From the NCBI GenBank assembly GCA_963678705.1, contig OY783210.1, forward strand, positions 20,213,331 through 20,277,330: DNA of 64,000 nt, given 5' to 3'. Below the pieces are notes generated by a model. The model worked only from the letters and a program-made list of their open reading frames with translations. It searched no databases and was not told where the DNA came from. Each line of letters begins with the position of its first letter. The stretch's first letter is position 1. The stretch is from Panorpa germanica (Eukaryota; Arthropoda; Insecta; Mecoptera; Panorpidae). Shown piece by piece: positions 13,058 to 24,470 of the stretch. A program made the position numbers and the translations under genes.

Positions 13058-13386
13058 TCTTAATATATATAAATTACGTGTCACTGTGTTGTCCGCGATG
13101 GACTCCTAAACTACTTAACCGATTTTAATCAAATTTGTACACCGTGTGCAGTTTGATCCAACTTGAAAGATAGGATAGCTTACATCTCAATTTATGATTG
13201 CAATATTATCTTATTGCAAATTATTTGTCTATTAATTATCTGTATATGACATATGACATCTGGCGACGATGATGGCGACATCTGTTGACTAGATTGAGTA
13301 AATATTCTGTTGACTAGATTGAGTAAATATTCAATAGATGGCGCTATGTAACGTTAGACACAGCAACGCGTGGCTGGGACAGCTAG
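13058..13386 (+). mobile_element. Non-autonomous Helitron
   Basis: The 329-bp element begins with TC after an A (13057) and ends with CTAG before a T (13387), the A-T insertion rule of Helitrons. Just before the end, CAGC and GCTG (in CAGCAACGCGTGGCTG) can form the short 3' hairpin. The 5' part carries a segment of the type often seen in arthropod Helitron relatives (CTACTTAACCGATTTTAATC). Internally TGTTGACTAGATTGAGTAAA is tandemly duplicated (about 13281 and 13309). There is no Rep/helicase coding sequence, so mobility would depend on an autonomous partner. Confidence 0.7.
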
Positions 13387-13972
13387 TATATATATATAAG
13401 GAAAGGGTCACAATTCGTCATATAAAACAGTTCAAAAGTTCTGATTCAAACCAAAATCCGTGGGAAATAAACCAAAATTTGTTTTCACAAATATTAATAA
13501 TTGTTACCGAGAATATTAAGTAATTAATTCTTGCAGCAATGATAATAACAAAATTGAATACGTAATATTAAGTGGAAGTAAAGTGGTTTTACGCTTTCTT
13601 CCAACCATCATCTTAGACTGTTCACATTGCAAATTATTCCTAGACATATCTCTCTTTCTCTGGAAAAACATTTAAGCAGAATATTTTAAATGTACCACGC
13701 AGTTACACCCACAAGTCTTACGGATGTTGTGCCATAATTTATTACCATAAAAGTCTCATGGTATAATCTCCCGCTGTGACATACAATTTTGGTCATTCGA
13801 ACGTTTTATTATATAGCTCTGTCTCTTTCTATTACTTTAAATGATATAATAAGTTTAAATGTGCATTTGATATATATACATTATACGTATATGTAAGTAT
13901 ATATATTCTACAGTAACGACCGTTACAGTTTAACGTGTAAAAATGTGTAACAATATATTGTTAACCTTTACA
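13387..13972. other. Noncoding DNA, no gene seen
   Basis: Begins with a short TA microsatellite abutting the Helitron end. No exon is supported in the remainder. Confidence 0.5.
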
Positions 13973-14114
13973 CTGAGCACACATTGGAACTGTATCCTTA
14001 TCGCACGTGTATATCTGTCCTTTTCTGACCTTGTGAATCCGAAAAGGACCGACATAGACTTCCAAAGTTCACGTGGCGATTATACGTGAATCAACGGTTC
14101 CAATGTGATACCAG
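13973..14114. mobile_element. Hairpin MITE-like inverted repeat
   Basis: The ends CTGAGCACACATTGGAACTG and CGGTTCCAATGTGATACCAG are imperfect inverted complements with a perfect 11-bp core (CACATTGGAAC). Inside, TCGCACGTG pairs with CACGTGGCGA with one bulge, and GTCCTTTTC pairs with GAAAAGGAC. The whole segment can therefore fold into one long imperfect hairpin. It may be a small MITE or a hairpin RNA precursor. No flanking duplication was identified. Confidence 0.55.
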
Positions 14115-15835
14115 CCTTAAACTGAATGAAGTGCAGCCCACTGTAAACCCCCCGCCTCCCCCCGCACCGGTGTGAAAGTACTATCGAAGTTTCTGTTAAA
14201 AGTAGTATAGGAATTCTTTCAAATTTTTTAGTATGGGGCAATTTTGGATATTTTCTTTTTCAAAAAGATATTCGATTTATGATGCAACATTTACCACCAC
14301 AATTTTACAATTTCGACAATTTAGAAACGGTACCACCCTTAAAAATAGATGCAAGTGACATTACCGTTTTAGATTTCTTTTAGGTGATGCCGTATTCGGT
14401 CATATAATTTTATTATTGCGTAAATACACCAAAAAAATACAGATAATAGTAATAAAATTTGATGTCACGCTCTGACACCTACATTTACTCTACAGGAATT
14501 TTAACAAATTTCTCTTTTTTCGTTCAAGTTACAATAAAAGTTAATTTTTAAATATTTTAAAGAATCTTGGCAAAAAAGTAACATTTTTGGACTGAAGGAC
14601 AATAACCGATTTAGGATTTTTATTTATGTTTACGGTGTACTTGTTGCTTTCCATTCAAAAAAAATTATTTTAAAAATTATTTTTAAGTAAATGACTGAAC
14701 AATAATAAAACACGGTATCGTCAAAGACTGATGCTGAGAAAAAGGGCGGAAGTCTGAGAAAAGGGTAAAGAAATAGTTGCATAAAGTCGCCAAGACAATG
14801 AAAAAAATAAAATTTTTAAGAAAACTGTATTTATTTTACAAAATTTGGCTCAATATAATTCAACATTATATTTTCGTTATTCCAAATTTATTATTCTAAG
14901 TTATATTTTAAAATATATAAATATTCTTTGATATAGAAGATAGAACCTAAACCTACTCAAATTGGCGCCGTCATAACAAGATGCATAAAACTCGATAGAC
15001 AATTTCTTTTCTCCCATCGTCTTTCACCGAAATCACCTCTGATATATACTGCGTCACTATACTACATTTATTTAAGATAATATTATATAATATTCTATGC
15101 AAGTCAGGCAGGCAATGTCTTTATCAAAATATAAAGTCCTTATAGTCAACTCGAGAAAGTGAATACTTGAACAAATTTAAACGATATCCTAACCTGAAGT
15201 GTGTATAATCAATCAAAACCCTCCAACTTGTCTGTGAAGTAGAAGTCTATGCGAACAAATCTTAATCTCTACGAGTCCTGACTGAACCCCTAGACATAAA
15301 TTAAACACACACATATACATATTATATACATACAGTGCTGAACTAGTTACCAATTTAACAATCGTAATCTTCTGAAAATTAGAGCTTATAAGAATTTTAA
15401 TTCTGATTCAACAATTTAATGTTAAACCCTTAAACAATGTTAACTTTTACTTTAAATAGTCAATAAAAATCTGGTCACGTAATTGTTAATGTCGGAATAC
15501 ATTGTAAATGTCTATATTTTTCTAAACTATATTATATTTGAAGACAATCATTTGTTAGCACTTGAAATACTAGATGGAAATACTTTACAGACCTTTGAAA
15601 AGACAATTCTAAATTCAACAATACATTTTTCTTATTCTAAATTCATTATTCTAAGTTTATATTTTAAATTATATAAAATAAAAACATACGAAACTGTATT
15701 TCTTTGATTAAGAACAACCTAAGGTTACTAAGGAAATTGTCCTTGTCAATATTCATGTTATTACTGCTAATCAGTGTTCATTTTGTATCTAGATTTATAT
15801 TCAGATACAAATATAAGCATGCGGTATTGTCCACA
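14115..15835. other. Noncoding DNA, no gene seen
   Basis: A C-rich run lies at 14145-14166. A short motif around 14850-14915 recurs near 15630, 26320 and, inverted, 29180, suggesting an old minor repeat. The 74-codon frame at 15483-15707 has no motif. Confidence 0.45.
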
Positions 15836-16036
15836 GATACTACCAGGGCCGCATTTAAAGGTGTGAAGGCCCTGGGGCAACGAAGGAGTGGAAGGTCCTA
15901 ATTATTTTCCGAATAAAAGAAACAATTTCTTTTCGTTAAGTCTTTCAAAAATTTATAACTTTGATCTCTCTTGTGGAGGCCCCCCGGGGGCAATAACCCC
16001 CGCCTGCCCTCCTTCAAATCCGAGCCTGGATACTAC
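15836..16036. mobile_element. Short hAT MITE with perfect 8-bp target duplication
   Basis: The element (15844-16028, 185 bp) starts CAGGGCCGCATTTAA and ends TTCAAATCCGAGCCTG, imperfect inverted ends of the CAGGG type known for hAT transposons. Perfect 8-bp direct repeats GATACTAC flank it at 15836-15843 and 16029-16036, as hAT insertion gives. It is more GC-rich than its surroundings and has no transposase. A 65-codon frame running into it is accidental. Confidence 0.85.
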
Positions 16037-16475
16037 AGATCCTATGGCTAATTTACATTAGATTGAGTTCATTACATTAGAAGACATTAACCAGTTCAGA
16101 CAAATTTTCTGCGGTCGTCCATAAATATAAGGTACAATTTTTTAAATATATCAAAAGTATCTGGTTATTGATAGTACTTATCAAATACTATTGATAATAG
16201 ACTGAATATATCTACAGTTCGACAATAATTACGTATAACGTGAGAAAAGAATTAATTTATTGATTGGTGAAAAATATTTGGGTAGTGTGTTTTTTTTTTT
16301 TTTAAAAGTAAGGAAGTGTAAAGTAAAACGTATTATTCTTTGAATGTTAAGTAACTGAGTGTTTTTAGAATGTTTTATAATCGCCCAGCAGATAGTTCGA
16401 CTCTGAATACTTACACTTACACACAATCGCCAAATACAAACTAAATTCTAAACACATTATAATACCAATATATAC

Positions 16476-16541
<66 letters not shown>

Positions 16542-18222
16542 CTAAAGGAGTGAGACACTATACAATGTGTGGTACCCACAGATAACGACTACACAAAGCT
16601 CACATCACAATGAAAAAGCTCTCTCCACTACCCAAAAGCTTCTAGAAGATTCTTCAGAAAGCTCAACTATTTCATGTGAAAATTTTGATTACTAAAGTTT
16701 TGGTGAAGCTTTTATATATTGTGAATAAATTTTCTTGTATATCTCTTCTCTATAATGACATATAGATTCCCTTGTATCTCAAAGAAATAGGGATGATTTT
16801 TTTGTATATGTGGTTTTAATGTAAAGGGATGTTTCATCTACTTTTTAATGGATTATTTTACCAATATATATATATTGAAATAAGTAATAGTCAATTTAAA
16901 ATAAATCGAAGTAAATTACATCAAAATTAACGTAACGTGGCAGCTTTTTAAATTTTCTTTGGCTTTAGTAGCTAATTTTTTCACTCAAACAAAATAATTC
17001 AACTAAAAAAAAATTAAATTATTCTTACATTAGTCTCTAATCTAAAAGTTATTAATTAAATTAAAAATACTTAATGTATTTAATCAAAATCAAAAATATC
17101 TGTGTACTTTTAGCCCATACTATACAATTCACCCCTTGCACCCAATATTAATCCACCCATTAATCAGTCTGAACGACACATAAAATATCAAACGGTTTCT
17201 AATTTTCAATAACTATAAAATACATATACGAAATTCAAAAACGTTTCGTTTATGTGTATCATACTTTATATATGGCACCCCTGATGTTCTCATCCCGTGA
17301 CCTACGACACCCAAAGTGCGAGTGTGAGAAGGACAACTTTATAGCTGAGATAATGCCTATTACTGAAGTTAAAAAGAGATGCATGATATAAAAGTATTAG
17401 TACTTGGCTATTAAGGGAGAAATGTGAAGAATAAATGTCAAATTGATGCAAAAATAGGTGAGTTTTTTTTATCTTGTTTTTTTTTAATTGTTTTTAATAT
17501 GTTACAAACTTAATACACTAAATTATATTTATTAGTGGAATTGAATTAAAGGAGGATATGCTAATCACTTAAATTGATAGAGTGACTTACAAAATATTAT
17601 AGCTTCATTACTTTATGATGTTTATCAGTTTCTATTATAGATATTTTGTTAAATGATAAAACTGTACGGTATTCACGCTCCGGTTTATCGTTACAGGTAA
17701 ACTGTTCCGTCAAACCTGTCAGGTAAATACTTAAGTGCATAACCTACATTCAAAGAGCTTTGAAAGCTATTACAACAAATTTTAAAGTATATTCTAACGT
17801 TCATAAATGAACCCTGCAACATTAATGAATGGAATTATAATCTCTTTCATAATATCAAAATGATTCATAATACATTAACAGTTCTGAATAATAAATTAAT
17901 ATTTTACATTTTAATGTTTATACATATTTAATGCCCTTTTATCTGTTATCCTTATTAAAAACAAATAAAACATAAAAATTCTAGTAAATAGAAAAATTCT
18001 AAAACAAAAAAAAAAATGATGACAATACGACAAATAGTGGACTAACAAATGTATGCTTGTTGTACTAGAACGCAGAAAATATTTTCCAACGCAGCATATC
18101 GGAGTTTCCTGGTTAGAGTAAAGAGATGTACTATTTAATTCCAAAGGATTAGCTTTTAAAGTAGATAGTACAATCGGGTTTTAATTATTTTCTATGCGAA
18201 ATACAAAATCGTTAATATTTGT
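16037..18222. other. Noncoding DNA with a long TA microsatellite
   Basis: Apart from the TA repeat at 16482-16540 nothing is supported. A 39-codon ATG frame at about 17273 (+) and an open stretch on the opposite strand (about 17260-17330) were seen but have no recognisable motif. Confidence 0.45.
16482..16540. repeat. (TA)n microsatellite
   Basis: An uninterrupted TA dinucleotide run of about 59 bp. Confidence 0.95.
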
Positions 18223-18496
18223 TCAGTAGATAGTGTACTGCTGCACATAGAATGCATTTTGTGTGGCCGGAATATGGGAACGGATTCTCGACAGGAGAAT
18301 GATTGAGCGCGTTGTTTTGAATAGTGATACACGTTCATGCATATCTCGAGGAGTAGTGCGACAAAGTCGGTTCTGGCCTAATGTTGAAGAAATGAGAGTT
18401 AAATTTATTATACCAGGAAATATTCCGACGAAGATAGGGCTTCGCACGAGGTTAGATAAGGCGAGAGTTTCAAAAATCTCGCCTCGTTCTCGTTAG
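18223..18496. other. Less A/T-rich patch open on both strands, possible old exon
   Basis: Frames are open for 77 codons on the plus strand (18263-18496) and 74 on the minus strand (18223-18447). Base composition is closer to coding than the flanks. The plus frame contains SRGVVRQSRFWPN, a pattern that loosely recalls the start of astacin-type metalloprotease domains (basic site, then W-P-N). No HExxH zinc motif is present. I cannot assign it; it may be a gene fragment or chance. Confidence 0.2.
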
Positions 18497-19607
18497 TTTA
18501 GGAAAAAATAGTTATAGTTTTAGTCTCGGACTCGTCTCGTCACATCTCGTTCTTGTGAGATTTACTTCTAAAATAGACTATAAGATATAGAATAATCGGC
18601 TAGTTATTTTTTTTATCCTAAATTTTTCACACACTAAGCATATCGCTTTTTTCTCACCATTAATTGTATCAAATTTAAAAAAAAAATTTAACTTTGAAGA
18701 ATTTTCTTTTATACACAGTTGGCCAATGTTGGGTCAATGCATCATCACTTTCATCTAATCTCGGCCCTTTTCAACGACATTTTTGCGGCAACTGAAGGCT
18801 AAAACGTCTTCAAACAATCGCATTGTAAATAATTTATAATCACATTTATTTTCGCTTGAACCATTCGATTCCGTTCGGCTACAAAATGTTGTAAAAGATA
18901 AAATTATAAAATAAAATATTTAAGAGATGTTTGTTTATCAGATTTTATATTTCGTAAATTTACGACCTAACCTTTTTTGTAATAAAAAAAGGTTGAACGT
19001 TTATGTTGCTGTTAGCTTATTTTTCTAGCACTTTTTTTTTAAATACCGTAACGAGACCAAAGAGTCGTCAGGGTACCGTCTCAATATTCGATTCAGTTGT
19101 AAAAAATTAGCAGAAGAGAAGGATTTGGCAAGAAGACTAGCTAGTTTAATATTCCTATAATAAATCATAAATCCACATTTATTTAGAGTATTACTCCATA
19201 AAATTAATACAATGTCTTATACAGTAAAATAGTTCCATGCTCTGATAAATATATTATAATTTTAAAACAGTACCATCCGCTTGGAGCTTTCACTGTCCCT
19301 GATAATGCGGAATTGCACTGCAATGCACGCACTGTCCGTGCACTGGCTCATAAAATATTGAATTTATTTGTTATGTGTATCACAAATACAATACTTTATT
19401 TAGTACTTGCATTTTACAGTCACTGTTAAAATACATTTTGTTTATAATAAATATTATGGTAAATATTATTTCAATGGATGATATTGGAGAATACAGAATC
19501 GCATTATGAAAGCAAGAACTGTTTTAAAGAAGAGTTTGGCCCCGGTTCCAAGACAGCTTTTTTTAAAACATATAAAGAACAATGACAAGATATTTTTATT
19601 TAAGCGA
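18497..19607. other. Noncoding DNA, no gene seen
   Basis: A/T-rich. Nothing is recognised. Confidence 0.5.
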
Positions 19608-20030
19608 GAGGTAAGGTCAAAACGCATATTTTCGATAATGTTTTTTGACGACACAGTTAATATATAATTGATTCTATAATTACTACATGATAAAATGACA
19701 TTTGAAGAATCCTTGGTGAAATTTTCATAAATAAATGTCAAGAAATGAGGCATTGACAGCGAATCTCTGTATACGTCACAAAACAAGGTAACATTGCGGT
19801 GCCACTCATAACTCATTACTGGATTTTCTGAAATCGAAAAACCAAAATGATTTCATTAGTTGATAAGTTTCTGCAGGTAACGCTGTCGAGTTTTTCTTTT
19901 TCTATTGATTTTTCAATTTTTTACAGAACTAAAAGTCAAAATACCGATTTTTCATGAAAAAAATCAGAAACTTTGTTATTTTAAAATACGTTTACATTAA
20001 AAAATTAAAGAAGAAAAAAAAGTTACCCAA
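19608..20030 (+). repeat. Repeat family A, copy 3 (3'-truncated)
   Basis: Begins TAAGGTCAAAACGCATATTT like copy 4 and carries the shared landmarks through ACTTTGTTATTTTAAAATACG, then breaks off. A minus-strand open frame of 116 codons (19466-19816) overlaps it. Part of this frame is also open in copy 4, but it enters flanking DNA and contains no known domain, so it is treated as a by-product of the repeat. Confidence 0.8.
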
Positions 20031-20834
20031 TTCTATTGTTTTGTTAATATGTTATAACAAAACAATTCAATGTTAGAAAAGAACCGTCCCTGCCACACTA
20101 CTCTTCGAGATTCATAGGAATATGTAGAACGCATCCTACACTTTGATTTTCTTTTAAACCTATTGGATCGGGGTGCTGTATCGGTCGTTCTTTCTTAACA
20201 AATTATATGATATTATCTTCTCCTTCATTGCGATCTTGTCTTATTTTGTTCTTATATTCCTGCAAACAATCTGAGTCACACAATGCAACTGCATAATATC
20301 TTTTCGTTGGTATCCTTGATGCATTGCCTGCACTTGTGATGGCAACTTGGTTTCCGGTTTATCCCAACAATACATTGTGTACTTTTTCTTTTTTAAATGT
20401 CAGAAATGTCAAGATTTTTATGATTAATAATATAAAATATCTTTCATTTACTCTTTTTATTCTGAAGTATTTAACAATACAAAATAAAACGAAGAAGAAT
20501 ATATTTTAAGTTATATAGAAGTATATTATACATATTTATATTTTTTATAAAATTTAAAAATTTAACGACGAACAGAGAATGCAATTTAAAATTCCAACTG
20601 CAATAATTTGAACCGGTTTCATGATGCTACTTGTTGGTAAATTATTTTATTAAAGTTTTATGAGTAATATATTGCCTTGTTTGGAGGCAAACTGTAAGCC
20701 AAGCTCCAATTCTTTTGCTCGTTCTCTTAAGCTGGTTTAATACGTTATCATCATTAAAAAATATCGCTAAATGTATAGCGCATACAACATTTAAAATAAC
20801 ATAATAACTACACGTTTGGGTCCCTCGAAACTAT
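20031..20834. other. Noncoding DNA, no gene seen
   Basis: A/T-rich flank of the LTR element. It ends with the target duplication CTAT at 20831-20834. Confidence 0.5.
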
Positions 20835-21654
20835 TGTTGTAAGTTTATTCGAAGGCGGATGTTACACCTGACATCAATGTTGTAAAAAGAGGTCTGATGC
20901 TCGTTCTAGAAGGAGATTACTCAGCTTGCTAATACATCACGCAGTGTTGCTAGTTACTGGAAGTAGATTCTTCAGTTTGACGATCATCCACCTTCTTGAA
21001 TTACTCACGTTGAAAAGAATTAACTCTTTTAAGATGATTAATAGGATTCTTGTTTAGACGGTGTATTGTTGCAATTAGAGAATACTTGAGCGGTCTAAAG
21101 TAACCTCGTTGCGACATACGACGGTTGAACAATTAGTATCTTTTTATTACTATTAATACAAACACTTTTATAAAAATATATCATTTATTCGTTGTAATAT
21201 TATATCTGCGTACTTAATTACAATAGTATTTTATTGGATTAATAAAGATGTCAGATATAAAACAAAATGTAATTCTAGTGTTATAATTTGATTAATAGTT
21301 AAAATGTGCTCACTATTGAATACTTAGATGTTACAATTGGAGTATTGTACGAACGAAGTACAATTAGTAAACACTTGGTTGAGACTCAGGAGAAGACTGA
21401 CTTTCTGACTAGCGTGCAGATTAATATATAATGATTTATTTCACATCACAATGTGCCAATACTGAGTTACCAGCATTAAAACAATATAAAATCTCCACAG
21501 ACCAGAGTCAATGTTTACAAGCGCTAAATACAAATAATTATTTATTACAATATTAATACTAAAATTAAAGATAACATAATATAATTCTTATAAAATAAAT
21601 AACATTTATATTAAAAATAGGAAGGATAAGTACGACTTATGCGTACTTACAACA
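20835..21654 (-). repeat. 3' LTR of the retrotransposon
   Basis: 820 bp with terminal inverted TGTTGTAAG/CTTACAACA. It matches the other LTR in length and, by eye, in sequence. Confidence 0.95.
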
Positions 21655-21780
21655 CCCTTCAACCCTAAAAAAGGAACGCATATTAAACAAACATATGCGT
21701 TTCTTTCCAAGAAAAAGAAAAAGGAAGATAGGACGATGTCGTACTATCGCAACACCCCCTTCCAAAAAAAAAGGGACACG
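21655..21780 (-). promoter_or_regulatory. Polypurine tract region, two related blocks
   Basis: Directly inside the 3' LTR the minus strand reads AGGGTTGAAGGG, a polypurine tract candidate. About 100 bp further in, a related block repeats the pattern: ACAACACCCTTC on the plus strand at about 21650 and GCAACACCCCCTTCC at about 21749, each followed by A-rich sequence. The inner block may be a duplicated or secondary tract. Confidence 0.5.
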
Positions 21781-21893
21781 TATAAAAACAAAATATACGA
21801 GTTACAATTCTGGAAAAAAAACAAAAAGAGAAGCAAAGTGTCGACAACGATTCTGATCCCATCGTATAGAGTTAACACTGCTCCACAAAACAA

Positions 21894-24470
21894 TCATCCC
21901 TGACAAAATCCATCTAACACGTCAAGGTTTTGTTCATTGGTACAAAATCTCTTCAATCTATTCCTATTAACTACCGTATACTTTCTAGGTGAAAAAAAAG
22001 AATTGACCCTTCTATCAAAATTTAATTTAAATTTTGGTTTATTACTAGTAAATTTATTTGTAGCTAAATCAATCGTAGAAGAATATTTTGCACCACTAAA
22101 TTGGTCTAGTATGTCAAGTACGAGGGGCAAAGGATAAACATCACTTGTCGTCTGTTCATTAAGTTTACGATAGTCGATTACAACGCAAAATTGTTTGTTC
22201 CCCGACACATCTGCTTTTTTAGGTACCATTAACAGAGGTGCGTTAAACTGTGAGTCGCATTTTTCAATAATGTTGTTAGCCAACAGTTCTTGAATATGCT
22301 TCTCAACAATTTCTTTATGCGCATGAGATAATCTATGCGGCTTAATGTTTACAGGGTTAGGTGAGTCACTCAGTGCACTCGCACAAGATAACTTATCTAC
22401 CGGGAAAAAAAATATGTTATTAAAATTATTACAGATTTCCATTAAATCTGTTAAGTATTTTGAATTAACATTTGAAAAATCTATATTATTAAATAAAAGA
22501 TGTCGTAAGGATCTTTTAGGATCGTTAGGATTTCTTTTCAAAAAATGGTAAAAATTAAATTTATTTATTGGAATAATATCTGGTTTAAAATTGTCAAGTA
22601 TTACATCTTTTGCTGAGGAATTAGTTATTGATATATAAAAAGTATTATTAACAGGATTAATTAATGCGTTGGCTAAAAAAACTTCAGGTAGCAATTCCTT
22701 GGCTACACAAACTCCTACCGTAGAACCCGACATAGGAATTAATTTCCTAGTACGTGCTGGAACTATGATAATACTGTTTATGTTCAATAATGGTAATTCA
22801 AATATTTTGCCATGTTGTGAGAATTGTACGCTGTTTGTTTCCAAATTAATTACTGCTTTAAATGTACGTAAAATATCTAATCCTATAATTCCATCGTGTT
22901 TAATGGGGAAATCCTTTGACACAACCTGAAAAGTATGTTTCGACCTAGAACTATCTAAAATTATAGAAGTTTTTAGTGAACCTAAAGTATAAGGCGTGCC
23001 TTCAGAGATTCCCTTTAATAACACTTTAGATGTACTATCTATTTTGATATTATTTTTTAAAATATTTTGTTTAATTAAAGAAATTTGAGAACCAGTGTCC
23101 AATAAAAATGATACAGTCTTTGCTTTGGCTGCGACTATTCTGAATTGAACAGTGTCAGCTGTTTGCTTGTCAATAACATTTTCATTGTTACAGTTAAAAT
23201 TTGTTATATCATTGGTATTTTGTATTTCTTTAATCTCAATATTTTTATTTAAACTATTAAATTTACGTAAATGGTGATTATAAAAAGAACGTGAATTTTG
23301 TTTTGTATTTTTAGTAAAAGATACTTGAGGACCATCAGATTCAAGATGTCTCGATCTTTTACAATAAACAGAAGGTTTTGAAAATACCGTATCTCTCCTA
23401 CAAATATTAATTTGCGCGACAGGATATACCGTATCCGCATTTTCCTTCTTGATAAAACAATATTTCTCTAAATGACCATTTTTTTTACAATAGTTACAAA
23501 AAAAAGTTTTAAATTTTGTTTCGACTTCGTTAGCAAATTGTTCACTTGAAACTGGTTCACTACTAGAAATAGAATGACTTGAATCTGTTTTAAATTCAAC
23601 ATGCCTTCTTCTTTCTAGAGTGCGCCACCGTGTTTCAAGAAAATTCGTAAAATCATTTAGGGTTGGTAATTCAGAAGTATTTCTGTTTTCCCATTCCTTT
23701 AATGTGTTAAAATCTAACTTGGTCTTTAAAAAATGTATAAAAATAAAATCTGAATGATTAGAATATATTCCCAACTCGGTTAATGCTCTAATCGATTCAT
23801 TAATTTCGTCTAAAAAATTTTTGATATTAGTTTCTGATTCTAAACGTATAACATTGTAGTTTATCAAATTGTTTAAATAGGTTTCAATAAGTGCTACCTT
23901 GTTATCATAACGTTTACAAAGGATGTTCCAAACAATTTCATAATTATCGTTTGTTAAAGGATAATTCTTTATGAGTTTGAGTGGTTCTCCTGTCAAATTT
24001 AATTTTAAATAATGCATTTTTTCAATGTTTGATAGTTTGCTATTATTACGAATTAAATTTGTAAATAATTCCATGAAACTTTGCCAATTAGTATATTCTC
24101 CATCAAAAACGGTTAGTTGCATTGGACTTAAGTTTAAATTTCTTATTGAATCTATGCTTTTTGAGTCATCCACAATATGTGTATCATTCTCAAATGTTTG
24201 CTTATAATTCAACAAGGAAATAAGAGTGTCGTCATAAATACTTTCAACTTCCATAGACTTACTAACGATAGCCGTAGCTTCTTCATTTTTTAGAATTGGA
24301 AGCAGTGCTTCTACGATACTACTATATTTAACCCAAGCTTTATCTAAGTTTTTGATTTTTAATTCAACTATTGTTAAGGATGTTGATTGGACTTCTAAAT
24401 TTTTTGAAAACTCATTAATTAGATTGATTGTATTCTCAACTAATGTGAGGGAATGAACGTTCGGTGCCAT
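21894..24470 (-). CDS. Gag-protease-partial RT polyprotein of LTR retrotransposon
   Basis: 858 codons from an ATG about 1 kb inside the 5' LTR. Residues about 112-290 resemble the DUF1759 Gag domain (FDGEYTNWQSF, IEKMHYLKLNLTGE). A zinc knuckle C-x2-C-x4-H-x4-C lies at 324-337, with a degenerate second one near 370. An aspartic protease has LLDTGSQ at 456-462 and IIGLDIL around 528-534. From about 720 the protein reads like the N-terminal fingers of a Ty3/Gypsy RT (NAPLLMVPKK, VVIDYRKLN, YPLP). After STIDLA (about residue 803) the expected RT sequence stops and an unrelated tail of 55 residues follows to the stop. This indicates an in-frame internal deletion of the YxDD palm, RNase H and integrase. 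QFCVV replaces the usual QFRVV. It probably still makes Gag and protease. Confidence 0.9.
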   Translation of the reverse strand: MAPNVHSLTLVENTINLINEFSKNLEVQSTSLTIVELKIKNLDKAWVKYSSIVEALLPILKNEEATAIVSKSMEVESIYDDTLISLLNYKQTFENDTHIVDDSKSIDSIRNLNLSPMQLTVFDGEYTNWQSFMELFTNLIRNNSKLSNIEKMHYLKLNLTGEPLKLIKNYPLTNDNYEIVWNILCKRYDNKVALIETYLNNLINYNVIRLESETNIKNFLDEINESIRALTELGIYSNHSDFIFIHFLKTKLDFNTLKEWENRNTSELPTLNDFTNFLETRWRTLERRRHVEFKTDSSHSISSSEPVSSEQFANEVETKFKTFFCNYCKKNGHLEKYCFIKKENADTVYPVAQINICRRDTVFSKPSVYCKRSRHLESDGPQVSFTKNTKQNSRSFYNHHLRKFNSLNKNIEIKEIQNTNDITNFNCNNENVIDKQTADTVQFRIVAAKAKTVSFLLDTGSQISLIKQNILKNNIKIDSTSKVLLKGISEGTPYTLGSLKTSIILDSSRSKHTFQVVSKDFPIKHDGIIGLDILRTFKAVINLETNSVQFSQHGKIFELPLLNINSIIIVPARTRKLIPMSGSTVGVCVAKELLPEVFLANALINPVNNTFYISITNSSAKDVILDNFKPDIIPINKFNFYHFLKRNPNDPKRSLRHLLFNNIDFSNVNSKYLTDLMEICNNFNNIFFFPVDKLSCASALSDSPNPVNIKPHRLSHAHKEIVEKHIQELLANNIIEKCDSQFNAPLLMVPKKADVSGNKQFCVVIDYRKLNEQTTSDVYPLPLVLDILDQFSGAKYSSTIDLATNKFTSNKPKFKLNFDRRVNSFFSPRKYTVVNRNRLKRFCTNEQNLDVLDGFCQG

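Noticed and set aside
19466..19816. 116-codon minus-strand frame, partly shared with 35195-35452
   Set aside because: The shared part is repeat family A; the frames diverge at the repeat edges and contain no domain.
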